Assembly (NCBI GenBank): GCA_015057375.1
Contig: SVEM01000004.1
Span: 1 to 64,000 of the forward strand
DNA from: Lachnospiraceae bacterium
GTDB lineage: Bacteria > Bacillota > Clostridia > Lachnospirales > Lachnospiraceae
Reading direction: 5' to 3'
Length of the DNA: 64,000 nt
Position 1 is the first letter of the stretch. Every line of letters begins with the position of its first letter. The position numbers and the translations under genes are program-made. The notes below the pieces were generated by a model. It searched no databases. It was not told the DNA's origin and saw only the letters and a program-made list of their open reading frames with translations. Below are positions 46,939 through 56,489 of this stretch, piece after piece.

Positions 46939-48633
46939 TTATTTATTAATATATTCTGCCACCTTATTCCACACTTCAGACTTTTCGAAACCAAGTCTCC
47001 AGAAGCTTACATTGTGTATTCCCAATGAAGTTATGGCTTTCAACTTCTCTTCAAGAGATTTTTCTTCTTCGAGCCATACCTGACATATATAATCGCCTTC
47101 TTTGTATTCTGCATAGTACTGACCTGTAGTTTCATCCCAAGAAGCCTTCACACCATTATTCTGCAGAACCGACATAATACCTGACATGCTGTAGGCTTCT
47201 GATTTAGGCGGTTTATCACCTTTAGTTTTCCATAATCTCGTATAGAATGGAAGTGCCATAATTATGCGTTCCTTATCAACCATAGAAATTGTATTCTTTG
47301 CTGCATCAGTTACAAATCCAAGGGATGATACCGAACCTGCCTGCTCGCTTCCGCTGTAATGCTCATCATAAGCCATAATTACGATATAGTCCGCAACTAT
47401 ACCTTGTTCCTCATAATCATAATATGCCCTGTACTCTGTAGGTATATAATTATCAACGGATAACACTATTCCATTATTGCGGCATTTGATAGAAAGTTCA
47501 CGCAAAAACTGAACAAAATCAGCTCCGTTATCACTTGTTATATTTTCAAAATCTATATTAATTCCATCAAGATTATATTCGATAGCAGTACTTACCAGTT
47601 TGTTGGCAAGTCTTTCACGAGATGATGTCCTTCCAAGTATAAGAGATAAATCAATATCCTGACTGAAATCATTACAAAGTCCCCATACTTCCACGCCTGC
47701 CTGATGCGCTTTTGTGACATAATACTCACTTGCAATAGAAGATATATTACCTTCATTATCTTTTATGGCAAACCAGGTTGGAGATATAGTATTAACTCCT
47801 TTAGTAGAGTTAAGTAATGTAAGCAGGCCATCATTTGCCGCATATGTGGTAACCTGATGCCATACCATATTAATATCATAATCCTTTGTAATATGAGAAT
47901 ATACCGGAGCCACAAATGAACTTTCTTTTTCCCTGTAAGAACTTTCTCTCAGCTTATTTTCCTTAACATAGCCGATAATTCCATCCTTTGTTACGACCTT
48001 AGAAAATCCACGTTCAAGCTCCTCGCTTGTATCAACGTGCACAACTTCATCACCGGAAACTATTTCTGAAAGAATCGGGCTTTTTATGCTGTCATCATAT
48101 CTTACAACCGTATCTTTTTTAACTGTAGACACAAGCTCATTTATACCCCACTTGTACTGTATAACTATTCTGTTAGGATTCTCAAATGTTTCAAAAGTCA
48201 CATTAGAATACTCACGCACAAACGGCATCGCAATATATATAATATCGTCCTTTATCGTAACGATATTATACTCTTTTGTATCATTAGATTTATTTATAGA
48301 ATACTCACCGGTTTCCGGCTTTGCTTTTATAAGTTTTTCAGGAGTTGTATATAACAGAAGCTGTTCATTTTTATCCCAATAAAATCTATGGTTAAATAAT
48401 TCTTTTACCATCTCATAACTGATATATGGAACACCATTTATACAAAGTCCCTTTTCTTCACATATGGAATCCTGTAGTATAACAGCCATGTCATCACCTG
48501 TTGACATAGAATAATAATCATCGAGACTCATAACTTCTTTCGATGGTGCAAACTTATGAATAACAAATGCCGAAAGGGCTATAAAAATAACAATTGCTAC
48601 TGCAGATGATATAATCTGTATCCGTCTGTTCAT
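46939..48633 (-). CDS. membrane-anchored GH18-family protein with SH3-like domain
   Basis: A 564-aa protein with an N-terminal TM anchor (~8-28). Next is a beta-rich region like copper amine oxidase N-terminal domains (~50-150, VPYISYEMVKELF), an SH3-like stretch (~165-235, ILSEIVSGDEV...GIIGYVKENKL), and a GH18 barrel (~245-560). The barrel carries the catalytic D-x-x-D-x-D-x-E motif in LDGINIDFENI and IVIMAYDEHYSG. Its layout resembles the YaaH/YdhD spore-wall glucosaminidase group, so a peptidoglycan rather than chitin target is likely. The next-door cwlD supports a cortex or envelope role. Confidence 0.85.
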   Translation of the reverse strand: MNRRIQIISSAVAIVIFIALSAFVIHKFAPSKEVMSLDDYYSMSTGDDMAVILQDSICEEKGLCINGVPYISYEMVKELFNHRFYWDKNEQLLLYTTPEKLIKAKPETGEYSINKSNDTKEYNIVTIKDDIIYIAMPFVREYSNVTFETFENPNRIVIQYKWGINELVSTVKKDTVVRYDDSIKSPILSEIVSGDEVVHVDTSEELERGFSKVVTKDGIIGYVKENKLRESSYREKESSFVAPVYSHITKDYDINMVWHQVTTYAANDGLLTLLNSTKGVNTISPTWFAIKDNEGNISSIASEYYVTKAHQAGVEVWGLCNDFSQDIDLSLILGRTSSRERLANKLVSTAIEYNLDGINIDFENITSDNGADFVQFLRELSIKCRNNGIVLSVDNYIPTEYRAYYDYEEQGIVADYIVIMAYDEHYSGSEQAGSVSSLGFVTDAAKNTISMVDKERIIMALPFYTRLWKTKGDKPPKSEAYSMSGIMSVLQNNGVKASWDETTGQYYAEYKEGDYICQVWLEEEKSLEEKLKAITSLGIHNVSFWRLGFEKSEVWNKVAEYINK

Positions 48634-48777
48634 ACAGTTTTTTCCTCCATAATGTAAGCATAAAAAATTATATTAAGTGTATCATATTACGCCTTATTTG
48701 TAAAACACACATTCAGACCTTTTATCATCTGAATGTGTGTCCGTATCCTGCAGTCTGCCTGCAATAAATTGTTCTTC

Positions 48778-49017
48778 TCACAGATTTATTTTATTGAAAT
48801 TAATCTGTACTATTCTTCCTTCATTGTCACTGAGATAATCTTTCATATATATACCTTCCTCAAGCACATACATCAAATCCTTCACATTGTAAGAAGAATA
48901 ATATTCGCCGCACACGCTAACCATTATACCATTTTTTTCTGCGTATTTTATTTCATCAGAAATCCATGCATAGTTATCGCATACTCGTTCCTTTTTACAT
49001 CTTTTATTATTTATCAT
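48778..49017 (-). CDS. small conserved-looking hypothetical protein
   Basis: A 79-aa soluble, acidic protein with an orderly composition (EIKYAEKNGIMVSV, YYSSYNVKDLMYVLEEGIY, MKDYLSDNEGRIVQINF). It looks like a real small alpha/beta protein, but I do not recognise a family. A stop codon directly precedes ATG 49017. The ribosome site is weak (GCAAG). It stands alone between the GH18 gene and a long non-coding spacer. Confidence 0.55.
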   Translation of the reverse strand: MINNKRCKKERVCDNYAWISDEIKYAEKNGIMVSVCGEYYSSYNVKDLMYVLEEGIYMKDYLSDNEGRIVQINFNKINL

Positions 49018-49462
49018 TCATATTCTTGCATATTGCCATAAACGTAATGCAGAACATGTGGTGTATATGTTTACCTTTATTGGCAATATACACTCCTTTC
49101 CGTTGCGGAGATTATCATGAGATAATGTATGGAACACCTTTATTTTCACATCATCTGACAATTTCATTTCATATAAATACTAACAACTAAGTCGGATTTA
49201 AATAAAAGATCTTTTTTGATATACAGAAATATTCAGAGTTTTAATAAAAGATCATTTAGAAAATCAAAAAATACGCACCCTCCTTCCCCTCAGGGTCCAT
49301 ATATATCTCATTAATGAAAATTATACATGAAGCAACTTCTTATAACAATTGTCTATTTATACAATCTTTTTTTTGACCCTTTGTATATATTCACTAATTA
49401 CAATTTTATACAAAATATCATATTTTGTATATTGTGCACAATTCGGTTTGTTTTTTTCTCAC
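49018..49462. other. non-coding spacer
   Basis: No convincing gene is seen on either strand. The only structure noticed is an 11-bp direct repeat AATAAAAGATC at 49200-49210 and 49240-49250, about 40 bp apart, which could be paired operator half-sites for the downstream DUF1858 gene. Confidence 0.4.
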
Positions 49463-49491
49463 TTGACGATTATATAAGTATGATTTATACT
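49463..49491 (+). promoter_or_regulatory. strong sigma-A promoter of the DUF1858 gene
   Basis: TTGACG (49463-49468), a 17-bp spacer and TATACT (49486-49491), with a ribosome site (AGGAGG) and ATG 49523 following. Confidence 0.8.
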
Positions 49492-49522
49492 TTACTGAAC
49501 AAGAATACTAGGAGGTTACAAC

Positions 49523-49741
49523 ATGTCAAAGATTAGTAAAGATATGACAATGGGCGAGATTCTTAATATTGATCCTACAATTGCCGCAATTCTTATGGCG
49601 ACAGGTATGCATTGTATAGGATGTCCTTCAGCACAGGGAGAATCTCTTGAGCAGGCAGCACTTGTTCACGGCATTGATGCTGACGCACTTATTAACAGAA
49701 TTAATGACTATCTTGCTGTGAAAGCAGAGAAGAAAGATTGA
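49523..49741 (+). CDS. DUF1858 / hybrid-cluster-associated redox disulfide protein
   Basis: A 72-aa protein of the DUF1858 family. It starts with [34 protein letters not shown], where the C-x2-C pair (MHCIGCP) is the family's putative redox disulfide, and then has [14 protein letters not shown]. Members often accompany anaerobic iron-sulfur enzymes such as hybrid cluster protein. It has its own promoter and terminator, so it is a single-gene unit. Confidence 0.92.
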   Translation: MSKISKDMTMGEILNIDPTIAAILMATGMHCIGCPSAQGESLEQAALVHGIDADALINRINDYLAVKAEKKD

Positions 49742-49762
49742 TATTATTTGTAAAACAATTTT

Positions 49763-49800
49763 GGGGATGTATCGCTGTATAAGCTTTACATCCCCATTTT
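49763..49800 (+). terminator. intrinsic terminator of the DUF1858 gene
   Basis: A 9-bp stem GGGGATGTA/TACATCCCC (49763-49771 with 49787-49795) followed by ATTTTATT. Confidence 0.85.
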
Positions 49801-49812
49801 ATTACATATTTT

Positions 49813-50502
49813 TTATAATGATGCTAATATCTTTAGTGCGTCATCTTTAATAATCAGTTCACAGTATTCCTTAAGATGTGCTTGCGTAGAATAATGGAAA
49901 CGCTCTAATGAACCATATTCAAGGAATGTACTGCATACATTCTCATATTCTGAATCTTCAAGCATTCCCTGATTCAATAATAGAAAGTACTTACCGTCAC
50001 CCGAATCTTTATACACGCTGTTGGCACCCGGACAAATATCTGCTGTCAGTTCAGAAACACGGATAATATCATCAAGCGATCTGAATGAAAACAATCTGCC
50101 TGCACCTTTATCAGAAACAACTTCTTCCTGTGCAGAATTTTCTTTTTCTTGTATATCTTCCACTTCAGTATCTTCTTCATCAACTACATCTTCATGTGAA
50201 TCTGCACTGATACTGCTTAAAGACAATTTTGAAAAACGATTATCCAGCTCATCAGGATTATCAACCTTCGTAATTACCAAAATAAGTGTTTCCCTGGAAA
50301 TAGGAATAGCTTCTATCATAAGAGGAATATTATCTGCTTCAAATCCAAACTCAAAAGAAGCCTGCTGCATCATATCCCTGAACAACTCTTTGGCCTTTTC
50401 TGAACCATATGCCAATTCACTAAGCTGGAGTTCTCTGTCAGCCAAATCCTGGTGACTGAGTGTACATCTTATCTGATTATCGCTGATTTTCTCAATCTTC
50501 AT
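49813..50502 (-). CDS. mecA: MecA-type ClpC adaptor protein
   Basis: A 229-aa cytosolic adaptor. The N-terminal domain (MKIEKISDNQIRCTLSHQDLADREL...FRDMMQQASFEFGF) recruits substrates. An acidic Glu/Asp-rich linker (~110-140) follows. The C-terminal domain (LFSFRSLDDIIRVSEL...YFLLLNQ...EYGS) binds the ClpC chaperone. It directs regulators to ClpCP proteolysis. Start: AAAGGGG is 7 nt before ATG 50502, matching the standard MecA N-terminus. The longest ORF adds 26 unrelated residues. Confidence 0.92.
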   Translation of the reverse strand: MKIEKISDNQIRCTLSHQDLADRELQLSELAYGSEKAKELFRDMMQQASFEFGFEADNIPLMIEAIPISRETLILVITKVDNPDELDNRFSKLSLSSISADSHEDVVDEEDTEVEDIQEKENSAQEEVVSDKGAGRLFSFRSLDDIIRVSELTADICPGANSVYKDSGDGKYFLLLNQGMLEDSEYENVCSTFLEYGSLERFHYSTQAHLKEYCELIIKDDALKILASL

Positions 50503-50615
50503 AAAGACACCCCTTTCGTTAGTATTCAAAGTATAAGTTATTATATTCATAAAGTCAATAGAATTTGCGTGTTTATACAATATGTTCCAACTGGGAAATA
50601 TTAATATAAAAAGGC

Positions 50616-50644
50616 TTGTTTTTTTTATATTAATGTATTAGAAT
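50616..50644 (+). promoter_or_regulatory. promoter of the ferredoxin gene
   Basis: TTGTTT (50616-50621), a 17-bp spacer and TAGAAT (50639-50644), placed 32 nt before the ferredoxin start codon. Confidence 0.65.
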
Positions 50645-50676
50645 GTACATAAATTCTAAGCAAGGAGGATTACATT

Positions 50677-50844
50677 ATGGCATACAAAATTTCAGATGAT
50701 TGCGTAAGCTGTGGAGCATGTGCAGGCGAGTGCCCAGTAGGTGCTATCTCAGAGGGAGATGCTCATTTCGAGATCGATGAGGCAACTTGTATTGACTGTG
50801 GAACATGTGCAGGCGTATGTCCAACAGGTGCAATTTCAAACTAA
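50677..50844 (+). CDS. clostridial-type 2[4Fe-4S] ferredoxin
   Basis: A 55-aa electron carrier. Two C-x2-C-x2-C-x3-C-P clusters are present: CVSCGACAGECP in the first half and CIDCGTCAGVCP in the second. The sequence between has the pseudo-twofold symmetry of clostridial ferredoxins. It would serve pyruvate:ferredoxin oxidoreductase, hydrogenase or Rnf. AAGGAGG (50662-50668) precedes ATG 50677. It is monocistronic, with its own promoter and terminator. Confidence 0.97.
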   Translation: MAYKISDDCVSCGACAGECPVGAISEGDAHFEIDEATCIDCGTCAGVCPTGAISN

Positions 50845-50873
50845 TTAGATCATAACATCTAATAACAATAAAG

Positions 50874-50902
50874 AAAATCAGTCGGGACTACCGGCTGATT
50901 TT
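50874..50902. terminator. bidirectional terminator between ferredoxin gene and pgi
   Basis: A 12-bp stem AAAATCAGTCGG/CCGGCTGATTTT (one wobble) with a 5-nt loop between the convergent ferredoxin and pgi genes. Confidence 0.85.
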
Positions 50903-50936
50903 CTTATTATATTCATGTGTATTATCTGTCAATGGT

Positions 50937-52289
50937 TTATCTAAGCCTTGCAAGAAGTTCTTCTCTGGCTTCTTCGTATCCCGGTTTTCCAAGAAGAGCA
51001 AACATATTCTTCTTATAATCCTCAACACCGGGCTGGTTAAACGGATTAACCCCGAGCATATATCCGCTCACACCGCATGCAAACTCGAAGAAGTAAAACA
51101 GCGCTCCAAGTGAATACTCTGACTTATTCTTAACTTTAATAATAAGGTTTGGAACGCCACCATCCATATGCGCAAGTCTTGTACCTCTCATTGCTTCCTT
51201 ATTAATATTAGCAAGTGTCATTCCCGTAAGGAAATTCAGTCCGTCAACATTTCCCTTTTCCTCGCTCATAACAAGCGGGAGCTCATCTTCTTCAATATCT
51301 ATAACTGTTTCAAACATTATCCTTGCGCCATCTTGTATGAATTGACCCATAGAATGAAGGTCAGTAGTGAAATCAACTGATGCCGGGAACAATCCTTTAT
51401 GCTCTTTCCCTTCACTTTCACCATAAAGCTGTTTCCACCATTCACTTATATAATGAAGAGAAGGTTCATAATTAGCAAGGACCTCAACGGACTTTCCATC
51501 GTTATACATTATATTTCTGATTGCTGCATAAAGTAATGCTGAATTATCTTCATATTCTTTATTAATACAGCTTTTCCTCATGGCCGCCGCACCTTCCATA
51601 AGCTTTGCAATGTCAGCACCGCTTACTGCTATAGGAAGAAGTCCGACTGCTGTAAGAACCGAAAATCTGCCACCGATATTATCCGGAACTACAAATGTTT
51701 CATAACCAAGCTCATCCGCCAGCATCTTAAGCGCGCCACGTTCTCTGTCAGTTGTTGCAAATATTCTTTCTGCTGCACCATCTTTGCCATATCTGGTTTC
51801 AAGAAGCCCCTTAAAAATACGGAATGCTATAGCTGATTCCGTTGTTGTTCCGGACTTACTTATAACATTTACCGAAAAATCCCTGTCTCCAATAACTTCT
51901 ATAAGATGCGTAATATATGCCGAACTGATATTGTGTCCTACATAATATATCTCAGGCGTTTTCCTTATCTGCTTAGATACATTGTTATAAAAACTGTGTC
52001 TGAGATATTCTATAGCCGCTCTTGCTCCAAGATATGAACCTCCGATTCCTATCACGATAAAAACATCTGAATTATGCTTTATCCTGTCTGCCGCAGACTT
52101 TATACGCATAAATTCCTCTTTGTCATAATCAACCGGAAGATCAACCCATCCTAAAAAGTCATTACCCTCTCCGCTTCCGGACAACAAAGTATCCCTTGCT
52201 GAGAGTGCCGCCTCCTTCATATTACAAACAGCGTTTTCTGATATAAAATCTTCTGCATTTATATAATCAAATAAGACGTTATCTAACAT
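50937..52289 (-). CDS. pgi: glucose-6-phosphate isomerase
   Basis: A 450-aa glycolytic enzyme of the short Firmicute type. The sugar-phosphate SIS signatures are [13 protein letters not shown] and [13 protein letters not shown]. The PGI signature [19 protein letters not shown] and the C-terminal [10 protein letters not shown], with [18 protein letters not shown], are present. It interconverts glucose-6-P and fructose-6-P. It is monocistronic, with ribosome site GAAGAAGG before ATG 52289. Confidence 0.97.
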   Translation of the reverse strand: MLDNVLFDYINAEDFISENAVCNMKEAALSARDTLLSGSGEGNDFLGWVDLPVDYDKEEFMRIKSAADRIKHNSDVFIVIGIGGSYLGARAAIEYLRHSFYNNVSKQIRKTPEIYYVGHNISSAYITHLIEVIGDRDFSVNVISKSGTTTESAIAFRIFKGLLETRYGKDGAAERIFATTDRERGALKMLADELGYETFVVPDNIGGRFSVLTAVGLLPIAVSGADIAKLMEGAAAMRKSCINKEYEDNSALLYAAIRNIMYNDGKSVEVLANYEPSLHYISEWWKQLYGESEGKEHKGLFPASVDFTTDLHSMGQFIQDGARIMFETVIDIEEDELPLVMSEEKGNVDGLNFLTGMTLANINKEAMRGTRLAHMDGGVPNLIIKVKNKSEYSLGALFYFFEFACGVSGYMLGVNPFNQPGVEDYKKNMFALLGKPGYEEAREELLARLR

Positions 52290-52348
52290 ATCTAATCCTT
52301 CTTCCGTGTCAAAAAAGTTATTGTATATATTTTACCAAACATATACTT

Positions 52349-52681
52349 TTAGGTCAAATATTCATTTATAATTTCTTCAAAAATATTTTCTTCTCCTTTT
52401 TGTATTTTTATACTTTCCTCATCATTTTCTTTGAGCTGTATTACATAATCTTCTTGTACATTTGTATATGAATAGCCCATCTCCTCTTTCATCTCGTCTA
52501 TTTTCTTATCAACATTTGTCTGCAATTGTCTTATCTTTTCATCATAAGTTACTCCTATTATATTTTTCTTAATGAACCGACATATATATGCAGTTATAAA
52601 TATTCCCATAAAAATAATGGTAATACATAAACATGCCGCCCCCAGTAATAATGTTTGGTTTACATTCAAATTCATTTGCAT
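52349..52681 (-). CDS. small membrane protein with cytoplasmic charged tail
   Basis: A 110-aa hypothetical protein. One TM helix (~10-35, TLLLGAACLCITIIFMGIFITAYI) is followed by a charged, probably coiled-coil tail (EKIRQLQTNVDKKIDEMKEEMG) and an acidic end. The family is not recognised. Its ribosome site (GGGAGG, 52689-52694) is the 3' arm of the terminator-like hairpin following murG, so translation may depend on how that hairpin folds. It is the last gene of the rhomboid-HIT-murG transcript if readthrough occurs. Confidence 0.65.
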   Translation of the reverse strand: MQMNLNVNQTLLLGAACLCITIIFMGIFITAYICRFIKKNIIGVTYDEKIRQLQTNVDKKIDEMKEEMGYSYTNVQEDYVIQLKENDEESIKIQKGEENIFEEIINEYLT

Positions 52682-52686
52682 AAAAA

Positions 52687-52729
52687 TACCTCCCGTACAA
52701 TATACTGTTAATAGTATACCCCCGGGAGG
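52687..52729 (-). terminator. terminator-like hairpin after murG overlapping a ribosome site
   Basis: Outer stem CCTCCCG/CGGGAGG (52689-52695 with 52723-52729), inner stem TATACT/AGTATA (52701-52706 with 52713-52718), then TATTTTT on the minus strand. The 3' arm is also the Shine-Dalgarno sequence of the next gene. Confidence 0.7.
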
Positions 52730-52758
52730 CTCTTTGTTCCATATTTTTCCATCGACGG

Positions 52759-53823
52759 TTATTTACAATATTCATCAAGCATATCGGCAATCATACTTAT
52801 TGAATCTTTGACGCCGCCTGTTTCCATGGCTGTTATATACTTATCTTTCTCAGCATATACCTCGTTTATTTTGTCAACAAGCACATCCACCGTAAGTCCT
52901 TCTTCCGAAAGAACAGCACTATACCCCTGTTTTTCAAATGAAGCTGCATTAAGCACCTGATCTCCTCTGCTTTGTGATGCCGGAAGCGGAATCAGAATAT
53001 TAGGTTTTTTAAGTGCCAGAAGTTCACATATAGCATTTGCACCTGCTCTTGAAAGTACAACATCTGCTGCCGCCATGAGGTCACTAAGCTCCTGTTTAAT
53101 ATATTCATACTGAACATATCCCTTAACATCCTTCAAACTCTCATCAAGCTTTCCGTTGCCGCAAAGGTGTATAATCTGATATTTCTCAAGAAGTTTGTCA
53201 AGTGACTTTCTCACTATCTCATTTACAGCCGCAGCACCTAAGCTTCCACCAACAACAAGTATTATAGGCTTACTGTCATCAAATCCACAGAACTTAAGAC
53301 CTTCCGCTTTGTTTCCCGAGAAAAGCTCACTTCTTATAGGCGTTCCTGTTACCACCGCTTTATTTCCCGGTATATTTTTTGCTGCCTCTGGAAAGTTAGT
53401 ACACACCTTAACAGCATGCGGTATACATATCTTGTTTGCAAGTCCCGGTGTCATATCAGATTCATGTATAATACAAGGAATCTTCTTTCTGTCTGCCGCA
53501 AGAACAACCGGCACACTGACAAATCCGCCTTTTGAAAATACAATATCCGGCTTAATTTTCTTCATCAGGGAAGATGCATCAAATATTCCCTTAACAACCC
53601 TAAACGGATCTGTGAAATTCTTAAGATCAAAATATCTTCTGAATTTACCCGTAGCCACCTGATAATACGGAATATTATATTCCTCAATCAGCTTTCTTTC
53701 GATTCCGTTTTCAGAACCGATATAATGTATTTCATAACCTCTTTTAACAAGTTCCGGAAGAAGCGCAATATTCGGTGTTACATGTCCTGCAGTTCCTCCA
53801 CCGGTAAGAACAATCTTTTTCAT
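52759..53823 (-). CDS. murG: UDP-GlcNAc:lipid I GlcNAc transferase
   Basis: A 354-aa membrane-associated GT28 enzyme making lipid II. The N-terminal G-loop [14 protein letters not shown] is present, together with [42 protein letters not shown] and the C-terminal [36 protein letters not shown]. Length is normal. Its start overlaps the HIT gene stop by one base (TAATG), so they are coupled. The location outside a dcw cluster is notable but common in Lachnospiraceae-like genomes. Confidence 0.97.
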   Translation of the reverse strand: MKKIVLTGGGTAGHVTPNIALLPELVKRGYEIHYIGSENGIERKLIEEYNIPYYQVATGKFRRYFDLKNFTDPFRVVKGIFDASSLMKKIKPDIVFSKGGFVSVPVVLAADRKKIPCIIHESDMTPGLANKICIPHAVKVCTNFPEAAKNIPGNKAVVTGTPIRSELFSGNKAEGLKFCGFDDSKPIILVVGGSLGAAAVNEIVRKSLDKLLEKYQIIHLCGNGKLDESLKDVKGYVQYEYIKQELSDLMAAADVVLSRAGANAICELLALKKPNILIPLPASQSRGDQVLNAASFEKQGYSAVLSEEGLTVDVLVDKINEVYAEKDKYITAMETGGVKDSISMIADMLDEYCK

Positions 53824-54254
53824 TACTTATTCCCATCCTGCATATATTTTTTATATAATTCTAAAACTTCATCATTGTCAGAACCGTCCTGCGGTTTCCA
53901 TGTCACATTTACTGTGTCATTTTTGTATCTTGGAATAACATGCATATGAAGATGAAATACAGTCTGACCTGCTGCCTCTCCATTGTTCTGAAGAACGTTC
54001 ACTCCATCACAGCCTAAAACATCCATCTGCATTGCAGCTATTTTTTTAGCAACAGCAAATATTCCCTTAGTATCTTCATCCGCAAGCTCAGTAATATCCT
54101 TTGCATGATTCTTCGGAAGTATTATCACATGTCCGCGTGATGCAGGTGCAACATCAAGTATCGCCTTAAAGTCATCATCTTCATAAACAGTGCGTGACGG
54201 AATATCCCCTGCAATAATCTTACAGAAAATGCAATCTTTATCAGTATGTTTCAT
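53823..54254 (-). CDS. HIT-family nucleotide hydrolase
   Basis: A 143-aa cytosolic protein of the histidine-triad superfamily. It has an N-terminal zinc-type Cys pair (CIFCKIIAG), [14 protein letters not shown], and the triad [10 protein letters not shown]. It hydrolyses nucleoside phosphoramidates or similar adenylates, and its role in cells is often unclear. It overlaps the rhomboid gene by 14 nt at its 5' end and murG by 1 nt at its 3' end. Confidence 0.93.
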   Translation of the reverse strand: MKHTDKDCIFCKIIAGDIPSRTVYEDDDFKAILDVAPASRGHVIILPKNHAKDITELADEDTKGIFAVAKKIAAMQMDVLGCDGVNVLQNNGEAAGQTVFHLHMHVIPRYKNDTVNVTWKPQDGSDNDEVLELYKKYMQDGNK

Positions 54255-54867
54255 TGTCTCTTTCCCTCCATAACAGTAAGTAAAAAATATATATTATAAC
54301 ACCGCCGGCTATAAATCCTGCGATATGCGCCGCATTATCAATGCTTTTATCCGCATATCCTGAATATACCGTAAGTGCCAAAAACATTCCGATTCTGACA
54401 TAAGAAAAATCTTCAATCTTTTTTCTGTTTGCTATCATAATAACAATAAACGCACCGCTTATGCCGAATATCGCACCCGAAGCACCTGCCGACACAACAT
54501 TTTCTCCTATGACAAAGTGCCATGACATGGATACAATTCCGGCAATTACTCCTGACAGCATATATATTGTTGCAAAGATCTTTTTGCCGACAAAATCTTC
54601 CATATAATATCCATACACAGCAAGCACAAACATATTATTAATAAGATGTTCGACTCCAAAATGCATGAAAAAATGGGTAATTAATCGCGAATATTCTTTT
54701 CCGTATATTACTTTTTCAAAGTCAAGAGCTCCACATTTTAACATAAAGTCCGTATCAAGTGTAGAACCGAAAATCTCCATAAAAATAAAAACAAGTACAT
54801 TGATTGCAATAATTGCTGCCGTAATAACAGGTATATTTTTTTTGACTGTATCATCACCCAAAGACAA
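54241..54867 (-). CDS. rhomboid-family intramembrane serine protease
   Basis: A protein of ~208 aa with six TM helices. The catalytic Ser lies in SAGASGAIFG and the partner His in AAHIAGFIAGG. An HFFMHFGVEHLINNM loop with the typical histidines and Asn precedes them. It cleaves TM substrates. Start: the ATG at 54918 falls inside the -35 box of a good promoter, so translation must begin further on. Two TTG codons (54867 and 54861) follow AGAGG by 4 and 10 nt, and either is possible. It is the first gene of the rhomboid-HIT-murG operon. Confidence 0.9.
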   Translation of the reverse strand: MSLGDDTVKKNIPVITAAIIAINVLVFIFMEIFGSTLDTDFMLKCGALDFEKVIYGKEYSRLITHFFMHFGVEHLINNMFVLAVYGYYMEDFVGKKIFATIYMLSGVIAGIVSMSWHFVIGENVVSAGASGAIFGISGAFIVIMIANRKKIEDFSYVRIGMFLALTVYSGYADKSIDNAAHIAGFIAGGVIIYIFYLLLWRERDNETY

Positions 54868-54894
54868 TGCACCTCTTTTGATATTAATGTAGTA

Positions 54895-54923
54895 ATTATA
54901 CCAACTATCACAAGGCATTGCAA
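54895..54923 (-). promoter_or_regulatory. promoter of the rhomboid-HIT-murG operon
   Basis: TTGCAA (54918-54923), a 17-bp spacer and a perfect TATAAT (54895-54900) on the minus strand. Confidence 0.75.
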
Positions 54924-54989
54924 CTTGACATGCAACCTTTTACTTATCTATACTATTACTTACTATACTATGCTTAAGGAGGCGCTGTT

Positions 54990-56489
54990 ATGAACAAGAT
55001 AAACATTATATCCGAATATAACAATACTGTCATAGAATATGACAAATCTCATAACAGATGTCTCAGCGATATTCTGCGAAGTAATAATATAATTATAAAT
55101 ACCTCTTGCGGAGGGCACGGCATATGCAAAAAATGTCTTGTTAAGATTGCCGACTCTCACGGCGCAAGAAAAGTTCTTTCCTGTAATTATATTCCTGATT
55201 CTGATTTGACAGTGTATATTGAATCAAAGCATAGCGAAGAAAAATCCGAAGAAATATTTTCAAATACAGCTCCTTCTAAAATATATGCAGCCGTGGATAT
55301 CGGTTCAACGGGCATAACCATATGTTTGTGCGATGATTTTAGTGTCATTGCTTACTCATCATTTACCAATCCGACAACAGCATACGGAGCAGATATAATG
55401 TCTCGTATAAGTGCTGCCAGCGCAGGTCTCGGAAACGAAATGTCTCTTCTTCTTAGAAAGAGCATATACAATATTATTATCAGCTTATTGGATAAATGCC
55501 ACCTGTCTGCAGAAAGCCTCTGCCGCGTTGTATTATCAGCAAATAATGTGATGCAACATATTTTACTCAACCTTAATATGCAAAGCCTTGCTTCATATCC
55601 GTTTGATTCAGAAAACACTTCTTTTGATGTTTATTCGTTCAACCAGTTATTTGCTACTGATAATACAGATTGCAATGCAGATGTATTTATTATTCCATCC
55701 TTTAGTTCTTTTATCGGAGGAGATATTGTTTCAGGAATATATTCTAAAAACATACATAAAACAAACAATACATTTTTGTTTATTGACCTTGGAACCAATG
55801 CCGAAATGGTTGTCGGCAATTCCTCACATATGCTTTGCACATCTGCCGCTGCCGGTCCTGCTTTTGAAGCAAGTGGACTTTCATGCGGATGTGCCTATAT
55901 ACCGGGGGCAATATATGATATCAGTATAAATCGTTCCCGCGTATCATATAAAACAGTAAATGATGTGATTCCTACAGGTATCTGCGGAAGTGGTGCATTA
56001 CTGCTTTTATCCGAACTTATAAACTGTGGTTACGTAGATTCTCACGGCACTTTTACAGATGAATATATTGATACCGGATTTATAATTGCTAAGTCACCGG
56101 GAAGTGTCATAAAAATCACACAGGCTGACATAAGAAACATCCAGCTTGCAATAGCAGCAATTAAAACAGGTATTAATATTCTTCTTCGTGAATACGGAAC
56201 AACTTCTGATAAAATCAGTCATGTATATGTATCAGGAATCTTTGGTTCATCATTAGACTTTAACAGATTAAAAAATCTTTGTCTGTTTCCGGAAGAATGG
56301 ATTGATGCAGGTATTATATCCATTCTCGGCAACACATCTCTTGCAGGTGCTATAAAATGTGCACATGAAATATCTGAAGTTTCCCCTGACTTTACAGATA
56401 TTACAAACCGTATGCAAGAACTTATCCTGGCAGAGCATGCTCTGTTTAATGAGACTTATATGTCGGCAATTGACTTTACTCAATTATAA
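54990..56489 (+). CDS. RACo-like corrinoid activation protein (2Fe-2S plus ASKHA ATPase, DUF4445)
   Basis: A 499-aa cytosolic protein. The N-terminal 2Fe-2S ferredoxin domain (~1-80) has C-x5-C-x2-C (CGGHGICKKC) and a later Cys (LSCNY). The rest is an ASKHA ATPase of the DUF4445 type: YAAVDIGSTGITICLCD, SSFIGGDIVSGIY, FLFIDLGTNAEMVVG, AGPAFEASGLSCG and VYVSGIFGSSLD. Such proteins reduce the cobalt of corrinoid proteins with ATP and are common in methyltransferase systems. No corrinoid protein is in this window. The RACo linker region appears short. Ribosome site AAGGAGG precedes ATG 54990. Confidence 0.88.
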   Translation: MNKINIISEYNNTVIEYDKSHNRCLSDILRSNNIIINTSCGGHGICKKCLVKIADSHGARKVLSCNYIPDSDLTVYIESKHSEEKSEEIFSNTAPSKIYAAVDIGSTGITICLCDDFSVIAYSSFTNPTTAYGADIMSRISAASAGLGNEMSLLLRKSIYNIIISLLDKCHLSAESLCRVVLSANNVMQHILLNLNMQSLASYPFDSENTSFDVYSFNQLFATDNTDCNADVFIIPSFSSFIGGDIVSGIYSKNIHKTNNTFLFIDLGTNAEMVVGNSSHMLCTSAAAGPAFEASGLSCGCAYIPGAIYDISINRSRVSYKTVNDVIPTGICGSGALLLLSELINCGYVDSHGTFTDEYIDTGFIIAKSPGSVIKITQADIRNIQLAIAAIKTGINILLREYGTTSDKISHVYVSGIFGSSLDFNRLKNLCLFPEEWIDAGIISILGNTSLAGAIKCAHEISEVSPDFTDITNRMQELILAEHALFNETYMSAIDFTQL

